Origin: Physocladia obscura
Taxonomy: Eukaryota > Chytridiomycota > Chytridiomycetes > Chytridiales > Chytriomycetaceae
Length of the DNA stretch: 15,998 nt
Reading direction: 5' to 3'
NCBI GenBank assembly: GCA_027596945.1
Contig: JADGJH010000623.1
Coordinates: 1 to 15,998 of the forward strand
Within the stretch, counting starts at the first letter, position 1, and the number at the start of each line of letters is the position of its first letter. A model generated the notes under the pieces. The model saw only the letters and a program-made list of their open reading frames with translations, had not been told where the DNA came from and did not search any database. Below, in pieces: positions 8,458 to 15,998 of this stretch. A program made the position numbers and the translations under genes.

Positions 8458-9010
8458 ATGAGTGCGGAATATGACAACGCTATGATGCAGCTGGCAGTGG
8501 AGCAGGCGAAACAGTCGCCTCCCAGTGAAGGCGCTTATTGCGTGGGAGCAGTTCTAGCCGCAGTAGATAAAACACTCTCAACAGCAACAGTTCTTGCCAC
8601 AGGCTTTTCGCGCGAACTTCCGGGAAACACACATGCTGAAGAATGCTGCTTCATCAAAGTGCGCGAAGCTCAGCTGAAAGAAGCGCGGGATTCGCACAAA
8701 CAACTTGTCATATACACGACAATGGAGCCATGCGGTCTTCGTTTGTCAGGAAAACTGCCCTGTGCCAACAGAATTCTGGAGGCTGGGTATGTTGAGCGCG
8801 TTGTTGTTGCTATCCGCGAACCGCCAAACTTTGTCGAAAGCTGCACTGGCGCTCAGCTTTTGCAGGAAAAAGGTCTTGCTGTTGATTTTTTCGATAGCTT
8901 TGCAGGTTCGTCTTGAATTTTTGGCGTGTTTCTGGAACTCCTTAAAACCAAACTCAATGTGTTGAACAGATGCAGCACGGGAGCCTAATAAGCATTTGCC
9001 TGGAATATAA
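8458..9010 (+). CDS. RIB2: RIB2-like pyrimidine (DRAP-type) deaminase, two exons
   Basis: Exon 1 is 8458-8905 and exon 2 is 8970-9010. The 64-nt intron runs GTTCGT...ACAG, and the total is 489 nt or 162 residues. The zinc-dependent cytidine/deoxycytidylate deaminase signature is present. THAEE places the ligand His59 and proton-shuttle Glu61, and PCGLRLSGKLPC supplies Cys92 and Cys102. The extra spacing and RLSG within the second motif resemble fungal diaminohydroxyphosphoribosylamino-pyrimidine deaminases of riboflavin synthesis. Those act on the pyrimidine made from GTP after reduction. Here there is no reductase or pseudouridine-synthase domain, so it is a stand-alone short form. An in-frame ATG at 8362 could add 32 residues (KINDWWLFCRKISHK...). 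I prefer 8458, where homology begins. Without splicing, the frame stops two codons after the donor site. Another member of the deaminase superfamily is possible. Confidence 0.72.
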
Positions 9011-9082
9011 TTATGGTGATGAATACGTACTGAAAGTGGAATAATAAAGAGAGATTTTTTGCAAAAGAGTTGAAGTGAACTG

Positions 9083-11409
9083 ATGCTTCAATGGATGCGC
9101 GGCAAAGATGCCGGAGCGACAGCGATGTCCTCAGGAGCATTAACATCAAGTACAAGTAAATCGGGCGGCCTTTCGAATGCCAATACAAGCTCAACTCCGC
9201 CGAGCGTTGCACCGATCCCATCTGCTGACTTTCTGAAGGACGGATTCACTACTGGCCCTGCCGCCGTCGAGCGTTTTTACGGTCTTGAAAATGTCAGTTT
9301 CTTTCGTGTCCGATTCTTTTTCTGACATCCATTAACCTTCTCTTGACGCATTTTTTATCCAATGTAGTTCGGAAATACATGGTTTGAATCTTTAGTTTTC
9401 GTGCCACAGTCGTTTTAACTAGTTATTTCGACAGTTATTGCAATTCAGTCCTTCAGGCTCTATACTTTTGTCGGCCATTTCGGGAATGCGTTCAGCATTA
9501 CTCTTACCCGCTGAGCGCGGCGATTCTGGTTGCAAAATCTGAAAATATTGTTCTTCCGAATCTCAACGAACCTCTGGCATCAGACACGAAAAGTCGTACG
9601 TCTGTTTCGGCAATAAATAGCCCAATATCAACGAGTGGAAGTAGTTTGACGCTTCCTTTTCGACAGCAGCTGGAGCGACTAGGAGCTGAACAAAATGAAG
9701 AAACTTTGCTAACAACAATGCGCGATTTATTCACAAAAATATCTAGTCAAAAAAAGAGAACGGGAGTTCTGAAGCCTTTAAATTTTATCCTCAAACTGAA
9801 GAAAGAAAACGGTGCATTACAAATTATTTTCATTTTTCTGTCACAATATTTAATTTAAAAAAAAAAAAAAGAAATATTTCAAGGAACAACACAGCAAGAT
9901 GCTCAAGAATTTCTCAATTACTTACTGAATGCCGTGTCAGAAATTTTGTTGCGACACAAGAAAGAGTATACAGATAAACTGAAACTGCTCATGCCCGATT
10001 CATTTCCGGGGGCACAGCCCGCTAAAACGAATGAGACTATTGATTCAGAAGGTTTTTCGTAACGTTTTAAATTGTTGTTATTTCTATGTTTCTAATTCAA
10101 TAAAATAGAAGAACCAAAAAAGAAATACGCAGCGTCAACTTGGGTTCACGAACTATTTGAAGGGCAACTCACAAATGAGACTAAATGCTTAACATGTGAA
10201 ACTGTAAGTTTGAAACAAAATTATTAATAATTAATTTCTTCAATATCTGGATGGATGGATTATAGACCACAAATCGCGATGAAGCATTCCTTGATCTTTC
10301 CGTCGATATATCCCAACACACATCAATCTCCACGTGTCTCCGCAATTTTTCCACTTCCGAAACACTTTGCGCAAAAGACAAGTTCTATTGCGACAAATGT
10401 AAGTCGTTGCAGGAGGCCGAGAAACGAATGAAAATCAAATCTTTGCCGAATATCCTTGCAGTCCACTTGAAGCGTTTTAAATACGTTGAAAATTTGCAGA
10501 GATTTATCAAATTAAATTATCGCGTAGTTTTTCCTTTCGAATTGAAACTTTTCAATACTGTGAGTCCCTGATTCAAAAAAAAAAAGAAAAAAAAGAACCA
10601 TTTGTTAAAGTTTTGAACACCAGTCAGATGACGCTGAAGATTCTGATCGTTTATATACGCTTTCATCCGTTATTGTCCATCTAGGAATCGGCCCACATCA
10701 AGGCCATTACATTGCCTTAGTTAAATCTTTTGATCATTGGGTTCTCTTTGACGACGATAACGTTGAATGCGTTGACGAAACAGAGATCTCGCGATACTTT
10801 GGCGACTTAAATAATCCCGGAACTGGATATATTTTGCTATATGAGCGTGTTGGATTCGACGCGAAAAATATCGTGGAGGGTATGAAGACGCCTGGAAGTC
10901 CAGGCACAACCGATTTTCCTTCAGCATCGGCATCAGTGACTAGTCCTCCGACACCAACGCTTCCTCCTTATAGTATACCATCGCTTCCTCCTTATAGTAT
11001 TCGAGGTTCGACAGACGACAATCACCACCATTTGCAATTGCATCCACTGGTACAGGTATCCGCTGCAGGACAACAGCAGGGCGGTGGCGGCTTGAATATC
11101 GCAGGGGGGAGGACTTCTAGCTCTGGAGGCGGTGGGTTTGGACGAATGACTGCAGATGGACGATCGATTTCATCCCCGAATGTTGCTGCTTCTCTTACTT
11201 CGGCGTCAGGAGGTGGTGGGTTTTCAGGGCTGGCAGCGAAATTCAAAAGACCGTCGACTGCCATGGGAAACAATGCTGCTAATAATGCGGCTTCAGTGGA
11301 TTCGCATGAGGGAGATTTTAGTACTGGTGGTGTCGGAATGACTGTTGGAAAAGATGGTGATAGTGGGTCGACTTCATCTTGGTGGAAAAGAAAGAACGCG
11401 AAAGAATAA
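9083..11409 (+). CDS. creB: Ubiquitin-specific protease, USP12/USP46/CreB family, seven exons
   Basis: Exons are 9083-9292, 9368-9381, 9435-9811, 9872-10051, 10109-10203, 10266-10559 and 10624-11409. Together they total 1956 nt, or 651 residues. The Cys box [26 protein letters not shown] has catalytic Cys at residue 75, and [14 protein letters not shown] and [20 protein letters not shown] follow. Zinc-coordinating pairs are C287/C290 and C334/C337. Further blocks are [34 protein letters not shown] and the His box [10 protein letters not shown] (His418), then LFDDDNV. This order and wording is that of USP12/46, Aspergillus CreB and yeast Ubp9/13. Such enzymes remove ubiquitin and usually act with WD40 partners (WDR48/CreC); CreB acts in carbon-catabolite control in Aspergillus. 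About 70 family-atypical residues are inserted after the Cys box. The tail is Ser/Gly/Pro-rich and disordered, with a duplicated LPPYSI. All catalytic residues are present. Confidence 0.93.
9368..9381 (+). other. 14-nt micro-exon of the USP gene encoding FGNT and part of the catalytic Cys
   Basis: The exon TTCGGAAATACATG is flanked by AATGTAG on the left and GTTTGA on the right. It supplies FGNT plus the first two bases of the catalytic Cys codon; the third base comes from the next exon after a 53-nt intron. Joining it is the only way I see to make the invariant FGNTCYCNS box, so the protein family itself validates this very small exon. Confidence 0.88.
10958..11000. repeat. Short tandem duplication in the USP C-terminal tail
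   Basis: The 19-mer CGCTTCCTCCTTATAGTAT occurs at 10958-10976 and again at 10982-11000, a 24-nt period. It encodes LPPYSI twice in the disordered tail of the ubiquitin protease. The in-frame period is consistent with a recent local duplication. Confidence 0.85.
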
Positions 11410-12207
11410 ATATTAAAAGAAACTTTTCTTAATATCAATCATAATAATGTACATATTTATAAAAAACGCTTGGTAAAAAAAAATTCCCAGTTTTCAAATA
11501 CATTAATAAATAAAAAACAAGAACATCGCAAAGTAGCAATTCTCTCAGTGTATCGACACCAACCATTTCGTCAATTTTCTTGTCAATGATTTTAAACACA
11601 ACTCAGAACAGGAGAGTATTTATAGTAAATAAGAGAAGAAAGTTAAAGAAAAGTGGTGGAAATTTTGATTGAAAAAATTTGTCTTGACATTTCAATCTCG
11701 TTTCAACAAGAAATTCTTTCACGGTTTTCTTGCAAACTTGTTCCAGATATGTGTTGATACTGCCAAAGACTGAGGTTGTAATGGTCTGGATAGAATTTGT
11801 TTCCATATAGATATACGGAATTATTGAACTCAGATTCTGATACAAATGCAAGTAAATATTTTAGCAAAGTAATTTCAAAATAAAAATTTCTGGATATGGT
11901 TGAAATTACAATGAAAGATTCGAAAATATTTGGTAGCTTTCCACGAAATTAACGAATGAAAATAAGTGACAAGTTTTCTGGTGGAGTCTACGCCTAGCTT
12001 ATGTTGTGTGAGCTGTACTTAACATTAAAAACACAAAAACACAAAAATAAACGAGGAAATTTCAAAACCTAATATCTATTGCAAGTTAAATATAATAACT
12101 AGGGCTATTACCAATAAATTTGTATGTGAGAACTGCGTAAACTTGAGTTCCCTATATTCATAATGGACTCTATAATTTATTTAATATTACTGTTTCTAAT
12201 TTTCTGT
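11410..12207. other. AT-rich gap between convergent USP and polyQ genes
   Basis: It holds the 3' flanks of the USP gene (AATAAATAAA-type polyadenylation signals near 11505-11515) and of the minus-strand polyQ gene. A minus-strand frame at about 11603-11851 reads YMETNSIQTITTSVFGSINT... . It has no ATG near its 5' limit except an internal one and I do not recognise it; it is left uncalled. Confidence 0.4.
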
Positions 12208-13002
12208 TCACTTCCACCATCGATCTTCAGCACATATTTTTTCTGCAAGAGCTTGCATCGACACCCCTTTCTCGTACCACCCACCCTGAAGCAATTTAAT
12301 CAATTTTCTTGCGCGGTATCGACTTTGTTCGCCGATATCAACAATAACTCTGAAAAAGCCAATTGTGTCGTTTATCCGCTGTTCAGTTTCCTTTGTTGGC
12401 AACCGTAACGCAGAGTTTGCCACCACTGCGGCTTTTACGAGACTGGAGCCAATTGACAGAACGTCTCGGGCCCAAGTTTTGTCCTTGTCGGAATGCAGAT
12501 GTATTGCAGTGTCAATATCGGTAACAAGGTCCGCATATACCCACGGGTCGATTGGTAGTGTTTTGATTTGGCTCAAGAGAATCAAGGCGGTTTGTTTTAG
12601 GTCCGGGTCTGATGACAGTGGAGAAAAACGGAGCTGTGAGGTGAATGTATTGGTGTCGGAGAAAACAACTGGAGTGGCAGGAATCTTTTCTTGCTGTTGT
12701 TGTTGTTGTTGTTGTTGTTGTTGATGATGATGTTGTTGTGATTGTGATTTATACAATGGACTTGCGGATTTCTGGAGCGCTGGAAGCATAGAAAGCGGAC
12801 TGATTGGAGAATGTTGCAGTTGGCGTTTACTGCTGTCGGTATCTGAATATGTGAGGGAGAACTGGGAAGTACTGTCTAAATCGGAAGTGGATAGATCGCA
12901 AGCAATAATTGGCCTAGAGAAAGCAGTTCGTCGGCCATTGTCACCGCCATTGCAATCGTCTCTGGATACTGTCCGCATTCGAATCGCCTCTGTTTCTCCC
13001 AT
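12208..13002 (-). CDS. Unrecognised polyQ-containing protein, 264 residues
   Basis: Intact single-exon frame from an ATG ending at 13002 to TGA at 12208-12210. I do not recognise the family. The first half is low-complexity and polar, with Ser/Asp/Thr-rich SSDLDST-like stretches. A Gln/His tract at about residues 88-104 is coded by CAA and CAT/CAC repeats. The second half (from about residue 118) looks like a folded, helical domain, with SDPDLKQTALILLSQIKTLP, WVYADLVTDIDTAIHLH, WARDVLSIGSSLVKAAVVAN and RARKLIKLLQGGWYEKG. It ends in a striking EDRWWK. No signal peptide or membrane segment is seen. It shares a 36-bp divergent promoter with the WBP11-like gene. The plus-strand polyCys frame across the same repeat is a shadow. 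Confidence 0.7.
   Translation of the reverse strand: MGETEAIRMRTVSRDDCNGGDNGRRTAFSRPIIACDLSTSDLDSTSQFSLTYSDTDSSKRQLQHSPISPLSMLPALQKSASPLYKSQSQQHHHQQQQQQQQQQQEKIPATPVVFSDTNTFTSQLRFSPLSSDPDLKQTALILLSQIKTLPIDPWVYADLVTDIDTAIHLHSDKDKTWARDVLSIGSSLVKAAVVANSALRLPTKETEQRINDTIGFFRVIVDIGEQSRYRARKLIKLLQGGWYEKGVSMQALAEKICAEDRWWK
12691..12737. repeat. TTG/CAA trinucleotide repeat (polyQ-coding)
   Basis: About ten TTG/TGT-phase units followed by three GAT units and more TTG. On the minus strand it codes QQHHHQ(11) in the unrecognised protein. Mixed CAA/CAC/CAT units suggest a repeat that changes length by slippage. Confidence 0.85.
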
Positions 13003-13038
13003 TTCAGTTTCGTTTCATTGAAACAAATAGTCAAAAAC
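13003..13038. promoter_or_regulatory. 36-bp divergent intergenic spacer with a 13-bp palindrome
   Basis: This is the entire space between the start codons of the minus-strand polyQ gene and the plus-strand WBP11-like gene. In its middle is GTTTCATTGAAAC (13012-13024), a perfect inverted repeat of GTTTCA around one T. Transcription start sites must overlap the neighbouring gene or lie within this spacer, so the two genes probably share control elements (inference). Confidence 0.5.
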
Positions 13039-14609
13039 ATGGCTAAGAAAGGCAAGGATCTGAATCCCGCCGACGTAAGTAAAACCAAAAATGCTAAGAT
13101 ATTCACGTTTTTATTGATTTGTAACAACTGCAGGCACACCGCAAACTCTTGCGGAAAAAAGAGCTGAAGAAGGTATCTTGAGTCAACTGTTCTGACAACA
13201 CATCGAAAAACTAATTTGGCTGCGCAGAATAAAGACGACAAGAAGAAGAAGGAACAATTGCAGGCGGCCCATCGCGAGGCGCTGCGTCTTGTTGAAGAAC
13301 TCAATGCACTCAACAATCTTGGTATCTCGTTCTTCCACTGCTTTTTCAAATAGTGACAACAGTGTTCATGTACTTCTTTGCAACAGAAAAAGAAGCTCCT
13401 CTTGATAAAAACAACCGTACGAAAAAAGAAAAAATTCAACTGAAGCTAGACGAAATAAATGATGCGCGACGAGTAAATACCTGACATCAGCGGCATTCTT
13501 TATTTGATAATACTTATTCTGAATACTTTCAGACCTCCGGACTACCTGCTGTAATGATTGGAAGTGTCGCGAAACCAAAGCCGCAAGCAGATTCCGAAGC
13601 TATGAAATGGTTCCATCCTACATTTAATCCACATGGTCCGAAAAAATCCGCAAAAGGAAGCACTGAAGAAAAAAAAGAAAACACCGATGATTCAGATAGT
13701 GAAAACAATTCGGACGATTCAAACGACTCGAGCGAAAATTCCGAAAATGAAGAAACAGCAAAACCTGAATTGGATTATATGAATTTGCCTCTACCGTCTG
13801 GCGAAGCTCCTATGGATGCTCAATTCTATCATAATCTCGACCTGCCCGAACTCAAACTCGAAATTATTGCTCCACCAAAACCGTTACAATCTACGCCACT
13901 GATAATTCCTCCAAAGTATTTGGCTCAGCCGCCACCACCACTGCCTATTCCAAACATGCAAATGCCACCGTTTGGATATGCGCCTTTTCCTCCATTTATT
14001 GTACCGCAACAAATGGGTGTATTTATTCCGAATATGCCACCAATGCCTCCAGGAATGCAATACCCGCCAATGCCATTCCCTCCACCTCAATTTCCTGGCA
14101 ATTTACCACCTCCAATGCTGTACCAGCAACCTCAATTCCGAAATTTCAATACTTCGCTAGCTACTCCAATACGATCGCGACCGCCACCACCACCGCCTGG
14201 TCTTGCTCCTGGCACATATCGAAACTTGACATTGCCACAAAAGCCTGCAACAGATGTGGCGGAATCATCGAAAACTCAGACGGCAACAGTCCCGGTTTCA
14301 AGTGGACCGGTAGTTATCAGCGTAGCTCCAAAAATGCGCGATTTGCAAAAAGAATTGACACAGTTTGTTCCTCCGTCCTTGTTAAAAAAGAAAGGTGGCA
14401 ATGGGTTCAGTCATATTATTGGCGGGACTGGTGCAGGAGTAGGTGTGGTGAGTGCGGGTGGCGTCGCACCAGTCAAAAGTTCTAAGATTGTTGTTGACGC
14501 GGCACCGGATGTAGGTGAGGTTGAACTTGAACCAAAATTCAATAGCGGTCGGACAACAAAAGACGACGAACTTGATGTGTTTATGAAGGAGATTGAGGAC
14601 CAGGAATAA
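13039..14609 (+). CDS. WBP11: WBP11-like pre-mRNA splicing factor, five exons
   Basis: Exons are 13039-13074, 13134-13172, 13228-13321, 13387-13472 and 13533-14609, totalling 1332 nt or 443 residues. The introns are 55-65 nt. The N-terminus MAKKGKDLNPAD, then AHRKLLRKKELKKNK, is the basic WBP11 domain (human: ...NPTDQARKEARKRELKKNK). Residues near 100 read WFHPTFNPHGP, and an acidic Ser/Asp/Glu region follows. The centre is a long Pro/Met-rich region with PPPPLPIP, PPMPPGMQYPP and RPPPPPPGLAPG, which in WBP11 binds WW domains and PQBP1. The C-terminus has MRDLQKELTQFVPPSLLKKK and ends DELDVFMKEIEDQE, like the KE.T.FVP...FMKEMEGLL end of human WBP11. WBP11 is a nuclear spliceosome-activation factor and PP1 regulator. 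The gene appears intact. An AATAAA overlaps the stop codon (14605-14610). Confidence 0.88.
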
Positions 14610-15527
14610 AAAAAAATTTATTTATTTATTCGTTTTAAAACGACAAAAGTTTGGTTTGGGGGCAGCATAATAGGCCTATCTGTTTTCCGTCTTGACTAAT
14701 TTCTTTGCAAGTTTAATGGCTTCGCCTCTCAGAGATCTAATCAAAACCTGTTGGGGCATCAAGTAAAAAATTATTATTTCAGGCATTAAATCCTGATTTC
14801 CACAACTCGAACGCCCTCCGTATTTTGAGATCATGTTTCTAAAATATCTGCTTAGATGTTTATCAGAAGTGACCAATTTCAATCTGCATCAAAAAACTCC
14901 AGCTTCAAACAAACTTTGACTATCATGTTTAAAGAGTAGATATTTTCATTCCAGCATATGATTGCACCAAAGTTCTTAGTTCAACTTGGTTCACTTCTAT
15001 ACAATGATTATAAAGCATAGAATCATTATAAAAAAAGGCCTTAAAGCTTTGTACAGCATCCGCATCTGCCGTCAGTGTTGTTTTTTGGTAGAGTTTATTT
15101 TCACTCGACGAGGTATTTATTATTTTAATTTGGATAACATGGAGAACATTCTTGTTGAAATTTGTCAAATTTCAAGTTCCTTATAGTCGTAGTGAATTTG
15201 ATTCAGAAACTCTGTGTGAAGGGTTCGGTTTGTTCAAGCCAATTGTGATTTTGAAAAAATCGACGTCCTTTCATTTTCCATACGCTTTTCTGTTATTTTT
15301 CACATTAACAAAATCACGAAGGATACTTGTTAACCCCGCTTACAACTCACACCCTGTATTCTGTTTGAAATTACTGGATTATGCACGTGTATGTACAAAA
15401 AAAAAGGCAAATAATTAAAGCGCATTGTAATTTATTATTTTTATAATCTGTACGATTAAGTTTAAGAAAATGAAAAATCCAAAAAGAAAAGGCAAATGCT
15501 TTCTTCTTTTTTCTAGTGTCATCAGTT
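14610..15527. other. Gap between convergent WBP11 and cellulase genes, with possible minus-strand exon remnants
   Basis: Right after WBP11 there is an A/T tract with TTATTT repeats, and at about 15431-15436 a TTTATT (AATAAA on the minus strand) suits the cellulase mRNA. Between them, three minus-strand stretches look protein-like. One is LTADADAVQSFKAFFYND (about 15020-15080). One is HLSRYFRNMISKYGGRSS (about 14815-14860). One is RSLRGEAIKLAKKLVKTENR, then a TAG (about 14684-14750, after CCCCAACAG). Their frames do not join by clear GT-AG introns and stops intervene, so this may be a decayed gene. I do not recognise it. Confidence 0.3.
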
Positions 15528-15641
15528 TTAGAGACATTGCGAGTAGTACGGGTTACCACTTTGCGGTGTGCAAGTTGAGGCGGTACAGCATGTTGGTCCA
15601 GTCCAGCCAATTCCTCCACACTGGCCCCATTTGGTAGCACA
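15528..15641 (-). other. CBM1 carbohydrate-binding module (domain)
   Basis: A 37-residue module ending at the stop codon. The spacing of its six cysteines, the [12 protein letters not shown] core and the YYSQCL terminus match the fungal cellulose-binding domain. It is the strongest single marker that this genome is fungal. Confidence 0.95.
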
Positions 15642-15750
15642 ATTACCACCGGCAGTGGTTGTAGTGGCTGGTGCAGTGGCAGTAGTGGTGGTAGTGGTAG
15701 TGGTTGGCTTCGTGGTGGTGGTGGTGGTGGTGGTACTTGGCTTAGCAACT

Positions 15751-15781
<31 letters not shown>

Positions 15782-15998
15782 GTGGCTTTGAAACAGTGGT
15801 AGTAGTAGTAGTAGTAGTAGTAGTAGTTGTTTTTGTGGTAGTAGTAGTGGTAGTGCTTGGTGCAGCCGTCGTCGTTGTTGTGGTAGTCGGAGCAGCTGCG
15901 GTGGTTGTTGAAGCTGATGATGGTGTTCCCGAAAACGTTGATCCAATATCACCGAGTCTAATGTCTGAGAAAGTAACCGACGAAGAGCCTTCAGTGCT
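15528..15998 (-). CDS. Secreted GH7-type cellulase (cellobiohydrolase/endoglucanase), C-terminal part with Thr linker and CBM1; 5' end outside window
   Basis: The frame is open from the window edge to TAA at 15528-15530, covering the last 156 residues. The first visible residues, [18 protein letters not shown], match the end of the GH7 catalytic domain (Trichoderma Cel7A: KVTFSNIKFGPIGST). Then comes a linker of about 95 residues, almost all Thr with a few Ala/Pro/Lys, expected to be O-glycosylated. The last 37 residues are a complete fungal CBM1: six Cys at module positions 1, 8, 18, 19, 24 and 36, [15 protein letters not shown], and YYSQCL at the very end. CBM1 binds crystalline cellulose through its aromatic face (W5, Y32 and Y33 here). 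The protein would be secreted and cut cellulose chains. The catalytic core lies off the right edge, so GH7 rests on one short match; the CBM1 is certain. A longer Leu/Pro-rich frame across this repeat is spurious. Confidence 0.88.
15642..15926. repeat. Trinucleotide-repeat linker (ACT/ACC)n coding poly-Thr
   Basis: Blocks of ACT and ACC units (seen as AGT/GGT on the plus strand) separated by short A/V/S-K-P-x spacers such as VSKPP, VAKPS and TKP. They code the Thr-rich linker between the cellulase catalytic domain and CBM1. The alternating pure-ACT and pure-ACC blocks point to repeated local slippage expansions. Confidence 0.85.

Noticed and set aside
12365..12724. Plus-strand frame ending in a run of about ten cysteines
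   Set aside because: Antisense of the CAA/polyQ repeat in the intact minus-strand gene.
12691..12737. Possible CRISPR-like or satellite array at the TTG repeat, and at 15642-15926
   Set aside because: Units are 3 bp, in frame with genes and without spacers; these are coding microsatellites.
13884..14160. Trp/Arg-rich minus-strand and other frames inside the WBP11 exon 5
   Set aside because: Shadows of the Pro/Met-rich coding region.
15371..15952. Leu/Pro/Gln-rich minus-strand frame of 193 codons
   Set aside because: Shifted by one base from the frame that encodes the GH7 end, Thr linker and CBM1; it is a by-product of the trinucleotide repeat.
1..15998. tRNA or rRNA genes
   Set aside because: I saw no cloverleaf with A and B boxes and no conserved rRNA blocks on either strand, though a covariance-model scan could not be run.

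Overview
The window looks like a fragment of a fungal nuclear genome, most likely an early-diverging, zoosporic (chytrid-type) lineage. The sequence supports this with intron-rich genes on both strands (GT...AG introns of about 49-75 nt, AT-rich background, no Shine-Dalgarno sites or operons) and a C-terminal fungal cellulose-binding module (CBM1). It also has a CreB/USP12/46-type deubiquitinase, a WBP11-type splicing factor, and a decayed AAA-ATPase-like/PD-(D/E)XK gene of a family common in early-diverging fungi. The chytrid placement is inference; no marker gene fixes it.

Layout. 274-1717 (+): three-exon FAD-dependent monooxygenase. 1718-2899: AT-rich gap with possible cysteine-rich minus-strand exons. 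2900-3478 (-) and 3793-4206 (-): two tandem paralogues of a small zinc-knuckle protein with the same CxCG(x8)YCSKxC signature, the first inside a sharply GC-rich island and the second with a 14-nt first exon. 4207-5621: long AT-rich gap with no supported gene. 5622-6965 (+): decayed AAA-ATPase-like/PD-(D/E)XK gene. 7542-8311 (-): decayed DDE transposase, probably pogo/Tigger-like. 8458-9010 (+): RIB2-like pyrimidine deaminase with two exons. 9083-11409 (+): seven-exon ubiquitin-specific protease of the USP12/46/CreB family, with a 14-nt micro-exon at its active site. 11410-12207: gap. 12208-13002 (-): unrecognised polyQ protein, divergent from 13039-14609 (+), a five-exon WBP11-like splicing factor; only 36 bp separate their start codons. 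14610-15527: gap with possible exon remnants. 15528-15998 (-): C-terminal part of a secreted GH7-type cellulase with a Thr-rich linker and CBM1, running off the right edge.

The genes do not form one pathway. The housekeeping genes (deaminase, USP, WBP11) are tightly packed, while the 5.6-8.3 kb block is a graveyard of repetitive-element-type genes. The items most worth follow-up are the tandem zinc-knuckle paralogues, the micro-exon that splits the catalytic cysteine codon of the USP, and the GH7-CBM1 end, whose true frame is masked by a longer Leu/Pro-rich shadow frame. All splice sites are read by eye. Each full gene model was checked for a total coding length divisible by three, and the recognised genes also against family motifs across the junctions.
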